Below, one piece after another: positions 16,107-24,950 of a DNA stretch of 52,059 bases. The DNA is from Achromobacter pulmonis (GTDB lineage: Bacteria; Pseudomonadota; Gammaproteobacteria; Burkholderiales; Burkholderiaceae_B). The position numbers and the translations under genes are program-made. Each line of letters begins with the position of its first letter. The stretch's first letter is position 1. The DNA lies in assembly GCF_002885955.2 (NCBI RefSeq), contig NZ_POQS01000004.1, positions 617,229 to 669,287 on the forward strand, given 5' to 3'. Under the pieces are notes generated by a model that worked only from the letters and a program-made list of their open reading frames with translations, made no database searches and was not told where the DNA came from.

Positions 16107-18170
16107 ATGCTCGTTGGAACGTATAACCCTTCGCTCGTCCTCGTATCCCTGGGAGTCGCCATCCTGGCTTCGTATACGGCGTTGGGAATGGCCAACCGGG
16201 TGCGGGCCGCCTGCGGCCAGCCGGCGGCCCGCTACTGGCTGGCGGGCGGGGCCTTCGCGATGGGCGTGGGTATCTGGTCCATGCATTTCATCGGCATGCT
16301 GGCGTTCAGCCTGCCGATCCCGATGGGCTACGACCTGCCGCTGACGCTGCTGTCGCTGGCCATCGCGATCGGCTGCTCGGCGTTCGCGCTGCGCACCGTC
16401 AGCCGCGACGAGCTGCCCGGCCGCCGGCTGGCGGCCGGCGCGCTGCTGATGGGCGCCGGCATCGCGGCGATGCACTACCTCGGCATGGCCGCGATGCGCA
16501 TGACGCCGGGCATTATCTACGACGCGAAATGGTTCGCGCTGTCCATCCTGATCGCGGTGGGCGCCTCCGGCGCCGCGCTGTGGATCACGTACCGGCTGCG
16601 CCACGGCGGGCCGCGGATGCTGTGGTCGCGCCCGCTGGCGGCCGTGGTCATGGGCATCGCCATCGTGGGCATGCACTACACCGGCATGGCCGCCGCCGGT
16701 TTTCCCGAAGGCAGCATCTGCATGGCCGCCAACAGCGGCATCTCGGCCGGCTGGCTGGCCATCGCCGTGACCGCGGTGACCCTGAGCGTGCTGGTCATCG
16801 CGCTGCTGGTCGCGGTGCTGGACAACCGGATGGAAGAGCGCACCTCGGCGCTGGCCTCGTCGCTGGCCGAGGCCAACGAGGAACTGGTGCAGCTGGCGCT
16901 GCACGACACGCTGACCAAGCTGCCCAACCGCATCCTGCTGGAAGACCGGCTGGAGCAGGCCATGGAAAGCGCCAGCCGGCGCAAGGGCTATTTCGCGGTG
17001 CTGTTCTTCGACCTGGACGGCTTCAAGGCGGTCAACGACGCCTATGGCCACCACACGGGCGACGCGCTGCTGATCGACCTGGCCCAGCGCATCCGCCAGA
17101 CGCTGCGCACGCAGGACACCGTGGCGCGGCTGGGCGGCGACGAATTCATCGTGCTCAGCGAAGTGGTCGAACCCACCGACGCCGCCAACGTGGCCGACCG
17201 CCTGATCGACGCCATCGCGCGCCCGGTCACGGTCTACGGGCACGAAGTGCTGGTGACCTCCAGCGTCGGCATCGCCATCTATCCGAACGACGGCGAGGAC
17301 ATCCACGCGCTCCTGACCAACGCCGACGCCGCGATGTACCACGCCAAGCGCCTGGGCGGCACCGGCTACAGCTTCTTCGAGCCGTCCATGAACGCCGACG
17401 CCCACCAGCAGATCGAACTGCTGCACGACCTGCGCATGGCCCTGGAGCGCAACCAGTTCGTGCTGCACTATCAGCCCAAGTACCAGGCCCCGTCCGGTCC
17501 GCTGGTCGGCGCCGAGGCGCTGCTGCGCTGGAACCACCCCACGCGCGGGCTGGTCGGTCCGGACCAGTTCATCCCCATCGCGGAAAAGACCGGCCTGATC
17601 CTGCCCATCGGCGAATGGGTCATCGACGAGGCCTGCCGCCAGATGCGCGCCTGGATCGACGCCGGCCAGCGCCACTGGAGCATCGCCGTCAACATCTCGG
17701 CCCTGCAGTTCGCCCATGCCGGCCTGGTCGAGACGGTGCGCGCGGCCCTGCAGCGGCACGGCGTGCCGCCGGCCTGCCTGACGCTGGAAGTGACCGAATC
17801 CACCGCCATGCGCGACGCCGAGGCCAGCCTGGCCGTGCTCAAGCGCCTGTCGGCGCTGGGCGTGGCGATTTCCATCGACGATTTCGGCACGGGCTATTCC
17901 AGCCTGCTCTACCTGAAGCGCCTGCCGGCGACCGAGCTGAAGATCGACCGCGGCTTCGTCAACCAGCTGGAGAACGACGACGAGGACGCCGCCATCGTGT
18001 CGGCCATCGTCGCCCTGGCCCAGCAGCTCAACCTGCGCATCGTGGCCGAGGGCGTGGAAACGGCCGCGCAGCAGAACTTCCTGACCGGGCTGGGCTGCGA
18101 TTCGCTGCAAGGCTTTCTGCTGGGCAAGCCCATGCCGGCCGAGGATTTCCTGGAGCACGCCGCCGACTAG
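16107..18170 (+). CDS. MHYT-GGDEF-EAL cyclic-di-GMP signalling protein
   Basis: 687-residue integral membrane protein. Residues 1-235 form an MHYT sensor of about seven transmembrane helices with the three motifs MHFIGM (59-64), MHYLGM (122-127) and MHYTGM (189-194), proposed in the family to bind copper or another ligand such as O2 or NO. A diguanylate cyclase domain follows (about 262-425) with intact GGDEF (343-347) and an inhibitory I-site RTQD (334-337). Then comes a phosphodiesterase domain (about 435-680) with EALLRW (Glu470) and DDFGTGYSS (591-599). Both catalytic halves look complete, so it may make or degrade c-di-GMP depending on its signal. The ATG start gives the expected hydrophobic N-terminus. 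folA starts 43 bp downstream. Confidence 0.94.
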   Translation: MLVGTYNPSLVLVSLGVAILASYTALGMANRVRAACGQPAARYWLAGGAFAMGVGIWSMHFIGMLAFSLPIPMGYDLPLTLLSLAIAIGCSAFALRTVSRDELPGRRLAAGALLMGAGIAAMHYLGMAAMRMTPGIIYDAKWFALSILIAVGASGAALWITYRLRHGGPRMLWSRPLAAVVMGIAIVGMHYTGMAAAGFPEGSICMAANSGISAGWLAIAVTAVTLSVLVIALLVAVLDNRMEERTSALASSLAEANEELVQLALHDTLTKLPNRILLEDRLEQAMESASRRKGYFAVLFFDLDGFKAVNDAYGHHTGDALLIDLAQRIRQTLRTQDTVARLGGDEFIVLSEVVEPTDAANVADRLIDAIARPVTVYGHEVLVTSSVGIAIYPNDGEDIHALLTNADAAMYHAKRLGGTGYSFFEPSMNADAHQQIELLHDLRMALERNQFVLHYQPKYQAPSGPLVGAEALLRWNHPTRGLVGPDQFIPIAEKTGLILPIGEWVIDEACRQMRAWIDAGQRHWSIAVNISALQFAHAGLVETVRAALQRHGVPPACLTLEVTESTAMRDAEASLAVLKRLSALGVAISIDDFGTGYSSLLYLKRLPATELKIDRGFVNQLENDDEDAAIVSAIVALAQQLNLRIVAEGVETAAQQNFLTGLGCDSLQGFLLGKPMPAEDFLEHAAD

Positions 18171-18213
18171 TGGAATTTGCTACGCTAGGGCATCCATCCG
18201 AACCCGTCTTCCC

Positions 18214-18702
18214 ATGTCCGCCAGCCTCACCCTGATCGTCGCCTATTCCACCAATCGCGCCATCGGCCGCGACAACGCCCTGCCCTGGAAACTGCCGGGC
18301 GACCTGGCGCACTTCAAGCGCAGCACCCTGGGCCACCCCATCATCATGGGCCGCAAGACCTGGGACTCGCTGGGCCGCCCCCTGCCCGGCCGCAGCAACA
18401 TCGTGATCAGCCGCAATCCCGACCTGCGCGCCGAGGGCGCCATCGTGGTCGCCACGCTGCAGGCCGCCATCGAAGCCTGCGGCGACGCGGCGCAGGCCTA
18501 CGTCATCGGCGGCGCCCAGATCTACGCGCAGGCCCTGCCGCTGGCGCAGCGCGTGCTGGCCACCGAAGTCCACGCCCAGGTCGAGGGCGACGCCTTCTTC
18601 CCGCTGCTGCCGGCCTTCCAGTGGAAGGAAACCGCGCGCGCCCCGCAGCCGGCCGAAAACGGCTACGAATACGATTTCGTCACGTACGAGCGCGCCGCTT
18701 AG
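18214..18702 (+). CDS. folA: Dihydrofolate reductase
   Basis: 162-residue NADPH-dependent enzyme regenerating tetrahydrofolate, the partner of ThyA. Seen: LIVAYSTNRAIGRDNALPWKLPGDLAHFK, in which the catalytic acidic residue is Asp30 and Trp25 is in the Met20-loop region; IIMGRKTWDSLGRPLPGRSNIVIS for NADPH binding; and YVIGGAQIYAQALP near the C-terminus. Length is standard for chromosomal FolA, so it is the housekeeping gene, not an acquired dfr cassette. Only 2 bp separate its stop from that of the convergent MocR-type gene, and no terminator is visible between them. Confidence 0.97.
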   Translation: MSASLTLIVAYSTNRAIGRDNALPWKLPGDLAHFKRSTLGHPIIMGRKTWDSLGRPLPGRSNIVISRNPDLRAEGAIVVATLQAAIEACGDAAQAYVIGGAQIYAQALPLAQRVLATEVHAQVEGDAFFPLLPAFQWKETARAPQPAENGYEYDFVTYERAA

Positions 18703-18704
18703 GG

Positions 18705-20129
18705 TCACCCGTCCCACGCCCCCGTATTCCGCATGAACCGCCACAACTCGGGCGCATCCGAATACGCCACGTTGAACCGTATCCACGGGGTATCGGCCTC
18801 GTCCACCTCGAAGTAGGACCCCGGCGCCAGCCAGATGCCGTCCTTGAGCGCCAGTTCGGCCAGGCCGCTGGCGCCGCGTTCGCGCCATTGCCCGCCCGGC
18901 CGAGCCCACAGGAACAGGCCGCCCTGCGGCCGTCCGTAGACCTCGAAGCCGTGCTGCGCCATCAGCTGCGCCACGCTTGCGTGGGCCTCGGCCAGGCGTT
19001 CGCGGGTGCGGGCGATGTGGGCGCGGTAGCGCCCTTCGCGGATGACCTGGTGCACGATGCGCTCCATGATTTCCGGCGAGGTCAGGCCCACCGCCATCTT
19101 GGTGCGCGCGATGTCGCGCGCCAGGTCGCGGTGCGCGACCACGTAGCCCACCCGCACCGACGGGCTGATGACCTTGGAATAGCCGCCCAGGTAGACCACC
19201 CGGCGCGCCCCGTCCAGCGCGGCCAGCATGGGCGTCACGCCGGGCGCCAGTTCGCGCGAGATGTCGTCCTCGATCACCCATAGCCCGTGGCGCTCGGCCG
19301 CCTGCAGGATGCGGAAGGCGTTGGCCATGCCGATGCTGGCGCCCGACGGATTCTGCAGCACGGTATTGATGAACAGCGCGCGCGGCCGGTGGCGCGCCAC
19401 GGCGGCGTCCAGCGCCTCGCAGTCCAGGCCGTCCAGCGTGCGCGGCACGGCCACCGCGCGCAGCCCCGCCAGCCGCAGCATCTGCAGCAGGTTGGCGTAG
19501 GCCGGCTGCTCCACCAGCACGGTGTCGCCCGGACGCAGCAGCGTGCGTATCACCATGTCCAGCCCGTGGGTCACGCCCTGGGTCAGCACCACCTGCGAGG
19601 CCTCGACCTCCATGCCCTGCGCGCCCAGGCTGGCGGCGATGGTGTCGCGCAGCGGCGCGTAGCCGTAGGGGTGGCCGTAGTTCGCGATGCGCATGGCCGG
19701 CACCCGGCCCATGTGGCGCAGGGCCAGGTGCAGCCCTTCCTCGTTCAGCCATTCGCCGGGCAGCCAGCCGCAGCCGGATTTGATGGGGATGGAGTGGTCG
19801 GCGAAGATGTCCGACAGCAGCCAGGCCGCGTTCAGCCGCGGCGGCTCCCATGCCGGGGCCCGGGCCGGACGGGCCGGCGCGTCGGGCGTGGCGACGCGGT
19901 AGCCGGCGCCCGGGCGGGCCGCCAGCCAGCCCTGCGACACCAGCCGGCTGTAGGCGCTGGCCACGGTGAACGTGCTGACGCCGTACTGGCGCGCGCACTC
20001 GCGCACCGAAGGCAGCGCCATGCCCGGGCGCAGCGTCTGCGCCTCGATGCCTTGCAGGATGGCGGCCGCCAATTGTTCGACCAGGCTCGGGGCCTGGCCG
20101 CGGGCGCGGATGGGCTGGAAATCGATCAC
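18705..20129 (-). CDS. MocR-type GntR regulator with aminotransferase domain
   Basis: 474-residue PLP-dependent transcriptional regulator. An N-terminal GntR winged helix (about 10-78: LPSVRECARQYGVSTFTVASAYSRLVSQGWL) is fused to a fold-type I aminotransferase-like domain with the Schiff-base lysine Lys319 in YLGGYSKVISPSVRVGYV and the pyridine-binding Asp in WVIEDDI. MocR proteins typically sense an amino acid or PLP and activate the divergent gene. Here the divergent genes are an omega-amino acid transaminase and a semialdehyde dehydrogenase, so beta-alanine or a related omega-amino acid is the likely signal (inference). The start is GTG (20127-20129); the nearest operator palindrome lies only 6 bp upstream, suggesting autoregulation and a very short leader. 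Confidence 0.92.
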   Translation of the reverse strand: MIDFQPIRARGQAPSLVEQLAAAILQGIEAQTLRPGMALPSVRECARQYGVSTFTVASAYSRLVSQGWLAARPGAGYRVATPDAPARPARAPAWEPPRLNAAWLLSDIFADHSIPIKSGCGWLPGEWLNEEGLHLALRHMGRVPAMRIANYGHPYGYAPLRDTIAASLGAQGMEVEASQVVLTQGVTHGLDMVIRTLLRPGDTVLVEQPAYANLLQMLRLAGLRAVAVPRTLDGLDCEALDAAVARHRPRALFINTVLQNPSGASIGMANAFRILQAAERHGLWVIEDDISRELAPGVTPMLAALDGARRVVYLGGYSKVISPSVRVGYVVAHRDLARDIARTKMAVGLTSPEIMERIVHQVIREGRYRAHIARTRERLAEAHASVAQLMAQHGFEVYGRPQGGLFLWARPGGQWRERGASGLAELALKDGIWLAPGSYFEVDEADTPWIRFNVAYSDAPELWRFMRNTGAWDG

Positions 20130-20135
20130 GGAGAT

Positions 20136-20170
20136 AACTGTACAGTTGTGCCGTTTATAACTATACAGTT
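20136..20170. promoter_or_regulatory. Paired MocR operators between divergent genes
   Basis: Two near-identical 12-bp palindromes: AACTGTACAGTT (20136-20147, perfect) and AACTATACAGTT (20159-20170, one base off), 23 bp apart start to start, about two helical turns, as MocR/GntR dimers bind. The second lies just before the expected -35 position of a plus-strand promoter whose -10 would be TATATT (20191-20196). The -35 there is poor, which fits a promoter needing an activator. The first sits against the regulator's own GTG. Confidence 0.75.
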
Positions 20171-20289
20171 AGCGGCAATTGCGCGGATCGTATATTTGCA
20201 TTCCCCGGCGTACGCACCAGAATCGTCTGCATGCCGCTGGCTGCGCGATCGCCGCGCCGGCCCGGCGTCCACCTATTTCAGGAGCCGCC

Positions 20290-21612
20290 ATGAACGCCCC
20301 CGCCCTGCCCGACCTGTCCCATCTCTGGATGCCCTTCACCGCCAACAAACAGTTCAAGGCGCAGCCGCGCCTGCTGGCCAAGGCCAAGGGCATGTACTAC
20401 ACCTCGGCCGACGGGCGCCAGGTGCTGGACGGCACCGCCGGCCTGTGGTGCGTGAACGCCGGCCACGGCCGCGAGGAAATCGTCGCGGCCATCGCCAGCC
20501 AGGCGGCCACGATGGACTACGCGCCGGGCTTCCAGCTCGGCCACCCGCTGGCCTTCGAAGCCGCCACCGCCGTCGCCGGCCTGATGCCCGAGGGCCTGGA
20601 CCGCGTGTTCTTCACCAACTCGGGCTCGGAATCGGTCGACACCTGCCTGAAGATCGCGCTGGCCTACCACCGCGCCCGCGGCGACGGCCAGCGCACCCGT
20701 TTGATCGGCCGCGAGCGCGGCTACCACGGCGTGGGCTTCGGCGGCATCTCGGTCGGCGGCATCTCGGCCAACCGCAAGACCTTCTCCGGCGCGCTGCTGC
20801 CGGCCGTGGACCACCTGCCCCACACCCACAACCTGGAGCAGAACGCCTACTCCCAGGGCCAGCCCGCCTGGGGCGCCCACCTGGCCGACGAGCTGGAACG
20901 CATCATCGCGCTGCACGACGCCTCCACCATCGCCGCCGTGATCGTCGAACCCATGGCAGGCTCGACCGGCGTGCTGATCCCGCCCAAGGGCTACCTGGAA
21001 AAGCTGCGCGAAATCACCGCCAAGCACGGCATCCTGCTGATTTTCGACGAGGTCATCACCGCCTACGGCCGCCTGGGCGCGGCCACCGCCTCCGAGTACT
21101 TCGGCGTGAAACCCGACCTCATCGCCATGGCCAAGGGCGTGAGCAACGCCTCGGTGCCCGCCGGCGCCGTCGCCGTCAAGCGCGAGGTGCATGACGCCAT
21201 CGTCAACGGCCCGGCCGGCGGCATCGAGTTCTTCCACGGCTATACGTATTCGGCGCACCCGTTGGCCGCCGCCGCCATCCTGGCCACCCTGGACGTGTAC
21301 CGCCGCGAGGACCTGTTCGCCCGCGCGCGCAAGCTGTCCGGCGCCTTCCAGGAGGCCGCGCATTCGTTGAAGGGCGCGCCCCACGTGATCGACGTGCGCA
21401 ACCTGGGCCTGGTGGCCGGCGTCGAGCTGGCGCCGCGCGACGGCGCCCCGGGCGCCCGCGCCGCCGAAGTGTTCCAGCGCTGCTTCGACAGCGGCCTGAT
21501 GGTGCGCTACACCGGCGACATCATCGCCGTCTCGCCCCCGCTGATCATCGACGAGGCCCAGATCGGCCAGATCTTCGAGCAGATCGGCAAGGTCCTGAAG
21601 GAAGTGGCCTAA
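20290..21612 (+). CDS. Omega-amino acid (beta-alanine):pyruvate aminotransferase
   Basis: 440-residue class III PLP aminotransferase transferring the amino group of an omega-amino acid, most likely beta-alanine, to pyruvate, giving malonate semialdehyde and alanine. Seen: [13 protein letters not shown], the N-terminal mark of the omega-amino acid:pyruvate group; [34 protein letters not shown]; the pyridine-nitrogen Asp253 in [12 protein letters not shown]; and Lys282 in [19 protein letters not shown] at 20290 with AGGAGCC just upstream is chosen over an in-frame upstream start. The malonate-semialdehyde dehydrogenase follows, as in the bauA/mmsA-like beta-alanine cluster of Pseudomonas. Other omega-amino acids or taurine cannot be excluded. 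Confidence 0.9.
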   Translation: MNAPALPDLSHLWMPFTANKQFKAQPRLLAKAKGMYYTSADGRQVLDGTAGLWCVNAGHGREEIVAAIASQAATMDYAPGFQLGHPLAFEAATAVAGLMPEGLDRVFFTNSGSESVDTCLKIALAYHRARGDGQRTRLIGRERGYHGVGFGGISVGGISANRKTFSGALLPAVDHLPHTHNLEQNAYSQGQPAWGAHLADELERIIALHDASTIAAVIVEPMAGSTGVLIPPKGYLEKLREITAKHGILLIFDEVITAYGRLGAATASEYFGVKPDLIAMAKGVSNASVPAGAVAVKREVHDAIVNGPAGGIEFFHGYTYSAHPLAAAAILATLDVYRREDLFARARKLSGAFQEAAHSLKGAPHVIDVRNLGLVAGVELAPRDGAPGARAAEVFQRCFDSGLMVRYTGDIIAVSPPLIIDEAQIGQIFEQIGKVLKEVA

Positions 21613-21617
21613 GCCGC

Positions 21618-21643
21618 GCGGGGCGGACGGCCGCCCCGCTTTT
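21618..21643 (+). terminator. Intercistronic terminator-like hairpin
   Basis: A perfect 9-bp stem GCGGGGCGG / CCGCCCCGC (21618-21639) with a four-base loop is followed by TTTT, between the aminotransferase and the dehydrogenase genes. It may act as a partial terminator, giving less dehydrogenase mRNA, or stabilise the upstream message. Confidence 0.6.
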
Positions 21644-21673
21644 CATCCGTTTCCCGCCTTGAGCTTTGCACCC

Positions 21674-23167
<1,494 letters not shown>

Positions 23168-23170
23168 TGG

Positions 23171-23255
23171 TCCCCCCCGAAGCGCTTACGCGCTTCCCCC
23201 CCAGGGGGGCGTCGCTGCGGACCGGCGGAGCCGGATCCGCGCGACCCGGCTTGGG
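23171..23255. repeat. Intergenic GC-rich repeat element with nested palindromes
   Basis: Contains GAAGCGC-TTAC-GCGCTTC (23179-23196), a C6-A-G6 palindrome (23197-23209) and CCGGC-GGA-GCCGG (23222-23234). This block recalls the short C-rich palindromic elements scattered between genes in Bordetella and relatives. A shorter variant with CCCCCC-AAGC-GCGCTTG lies at 33022-33040. Copy number elsewhere cannot be seen. Confidence 0.5.
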
Positions 23256-23301
23256 GAGGGCCTGGTGGTTTGGGGCGGTTTGCTTTTTGTGTAGGGGTTC
23301 G

Positions 23302-23334
23302 CAGGGAGGCGCGGGTGATTCCCGCGCCTTCCTG
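23302..23334 (+). terminator. Long hairpin, probable terminator of the aminotransferase/mmsA unit
   Basis: A 14-bp stem (one G-T wobble) from CAGGGAGGCGCGGG to CCCGCGCCTTCCTG around a TGATT loop, 24 bp before the next ATG, followed by CGTTTGG. It has no long T run, so it could be a weak terminator or a structured leader of the M81 gene. Confidence 0.5.
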
Positions 23335-23357
23335 CGTTTGGAGACTGGGGGATTTTG

Positions 23358-24866
23358 ATGCGTATCGGGATCGGCGGTTTTCAGCATGAGACGAATACGT
23401 TCGCGCCTTCGCGCGCGGCGTGGGAGGACTTTGCCGAGAAGGGCGGCGGCTGGCCGAAGCTGGTCAGCGGGGCGGCGATGTTCCAGGCGGTGGCGGGGGC
23501 CAACATACCGGTGGCCGGGTTCATCGAGGCGATGGGCGGGCATGTGCTGGTGCCGACGACCTGGGCGGCGGCCAGTCCGTCGGGGCCGGTCACCAAGGAT
23601 GCGTTCGAGCGCATCAGCGCCATGATCCTGCAGGGGCTGTCGCAGGCGGGGCCGCTGGACGGGGTCTATCTGGACCTGCACGGCGCGATGGTCACCGAGC
23701 ACCTGGACGACGGCGAAGGCGAGCTGCTCAGGCGCGTGCGCGAGCTGGTGGGACCGGACGTGCCGGTGGTGGCCAGCCTGGACCTGCACGCCAACGTGAC
23801 GCGCGCCATGGTGCGCCACGCGGACGCGCTGGTGTGCTATCGCACTTATCCCCACGTCGACATGGCCGAGACCGGGCAGCGCGCCGCGCAGTTGCTGGCG
23901 CGCCGCCTGGCCGGCGAGCCGCGGCCCTGCGCGGCGCTGCGCTCGCTGCCCTACCTGATTTCGCTGTGCTGGCAATCGACCGACATCGAGCCCTCGCGCA
24001 GCCTGTACCAGCTGGTGGGCGAGATCGAGGCGCGCGGCGCGCTCAGCCTTTCGTTCGCCACCGGCTTTCCGGCGGCCGACTTTCCCGAATGCGCGCCCAC
24101 GGTGTGGGCCTATGGCCAGACCCAGGCCGAGGCCGACGCCGCGGCCGACGAGATGACGCGCGCCGTGCTCAACGCGGAACGCGATTTCGGCGGGCGCCTC
24201 TACACGCCGGACGAAGCCGTGCAGGAAGCCATGCGCATCGCGCGCGAGGCCTCCAAACCGGTGGTCATCGCCGACGCGCAGGACAACCCCGGCGCCGGCG
24301 GCAGCTCGGACACCACCGGGCTGCTGCGCGCGCTGATCCGGCACGACGCGCGCGACGCCGCCATCGGCCTGATCGTCGATCCGGCCGCCGCGCTGGCCGC
24401 GCACCGCGCGGGCGTCGGGAAGAAGATCCGGATTGCATTGGGTGGACACTCGGGAATACCCGAGGACGAACCGCTGGACACCGAATTCATAGTCGAGAAA
24501 ACTTCGGATGGGCGCTTCGATACGCACGGCGCGTTCTACCGCGGATTCCACATGGACCTGGGCCCCAGCGCCTGTCTGCGCATCGGCGGCGTACGCATCG
24601 TCGTCGCCTCCAACAAGGTGCAGATGGCGGACCAGGAAATGTTCCGTTTCGCGGGCGTGGAACCGCGGCGTGCGGCGATCCTGGTGGTCAAGAGCTCCGC
24701 GCACTTCCGCGCGGATTTCACTTCCATCGCGCAGACGATACTGGTGTGCGCAGCGCCCGGCTCCATGCTGATGGACGCCGCGAAACAACCGTGGACACGG
24801 TTGCGTCCGGGCATCAGAATGGCGCCTTGCGGACCGGTCTTCGCGGGCCGGCCCGCTACCGCCTGA
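23358..24866 (+). CDS. M81 family metallopeptidase (MlrC-like), first copy
   Basis: 502-residue predicted zinc hydrolase of the M81/DUF1485 family, whose studied member MlrC cleaves linearised microcystin peptides. Seen: HETNTF at 10-15, the hallmark motif; YLDLHGAM at 104-111; SLDLHANVTRAM at 140-151 with further putative metal ligands; YRTYPHVDMAETG; and in the second half DAQDNPGAGGSSDTTGLLRAL, then a C-terminal domain. The ATG at 23358 (GGGGATTTTG upstream) is preferred to the in-frame TTG three bases earlier. It heads a cluster with a peptide ABC importer, an amidase and a second M81 gene, so the substrate is probably a small peptide or amide entering through that importer. No signal peptide, so cytoplasmic. 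Confidence 0.88.
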   Translation: MRIGIGGFQHETNTFAPSRAAWEDFAEKGGGWPKLVSGAAMFQAVAGANIPVAGFIEAMGGHVLVPTTWAAASPSGPVTKDAFERISAMILQGLSQAGPLDGVYLDLHGAMVTEHLDDGEGELLRRVRELVGPDVPVVASLDLHANVTRAMVRHADALVCYRTYPHVDMAETGQRAAQLLARRLAGEPRPCAALRSLPYLISLCWQSTDIEPSRSLYQLVGEIEARGALSLSFATGFPAADFPECAPTVWAYGQTQAEADAAADEMTRAVLNAERDFGGRLYTPDEAVQEAMRIAREASKPVVIADAQDNPGAGGSSDTTGLLRALIRHDARDAAIGLIVDPAAALAAHRAGVGKKIRIALGGHSGIPEDEPLDTEFIVEKTSDGRFDTHGAFYRGFHMDLGPSACLRIGGVRIVVASNKVQMADQEMFRFAGVEPRRAAILVVKSSAHFRADFTSIAQTILVCAAPGSMLMDAAKQPWTRLRPGIRMAPCGPVFAGRPATA

Positions 24867-24905
24867 ACCTCGCACGCCGCCTCTCGCGGGGCGGATCAAC
24901 GACGC

Positions 24906-24925
24906 AGCGGCGCGAGAGCGCCGCT
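24906..24925 (+). other. Stable hairpin before the binding-protein gene
   Basis: Perfect 8-bp stem AGCGGCGC / GCGCCGCT closed by a GAGA (GNRA-type) tetraloop, in the 84-bp gap upstream of the solute-binding protein. Such hairpins often protect the 5' end of the abundant binding-protein mRNA. No T run, so not a terminator. Confidence 0.6.
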
Positions 24926-24950
24926 CATTGACGCATCAAGGGGAAGATTC

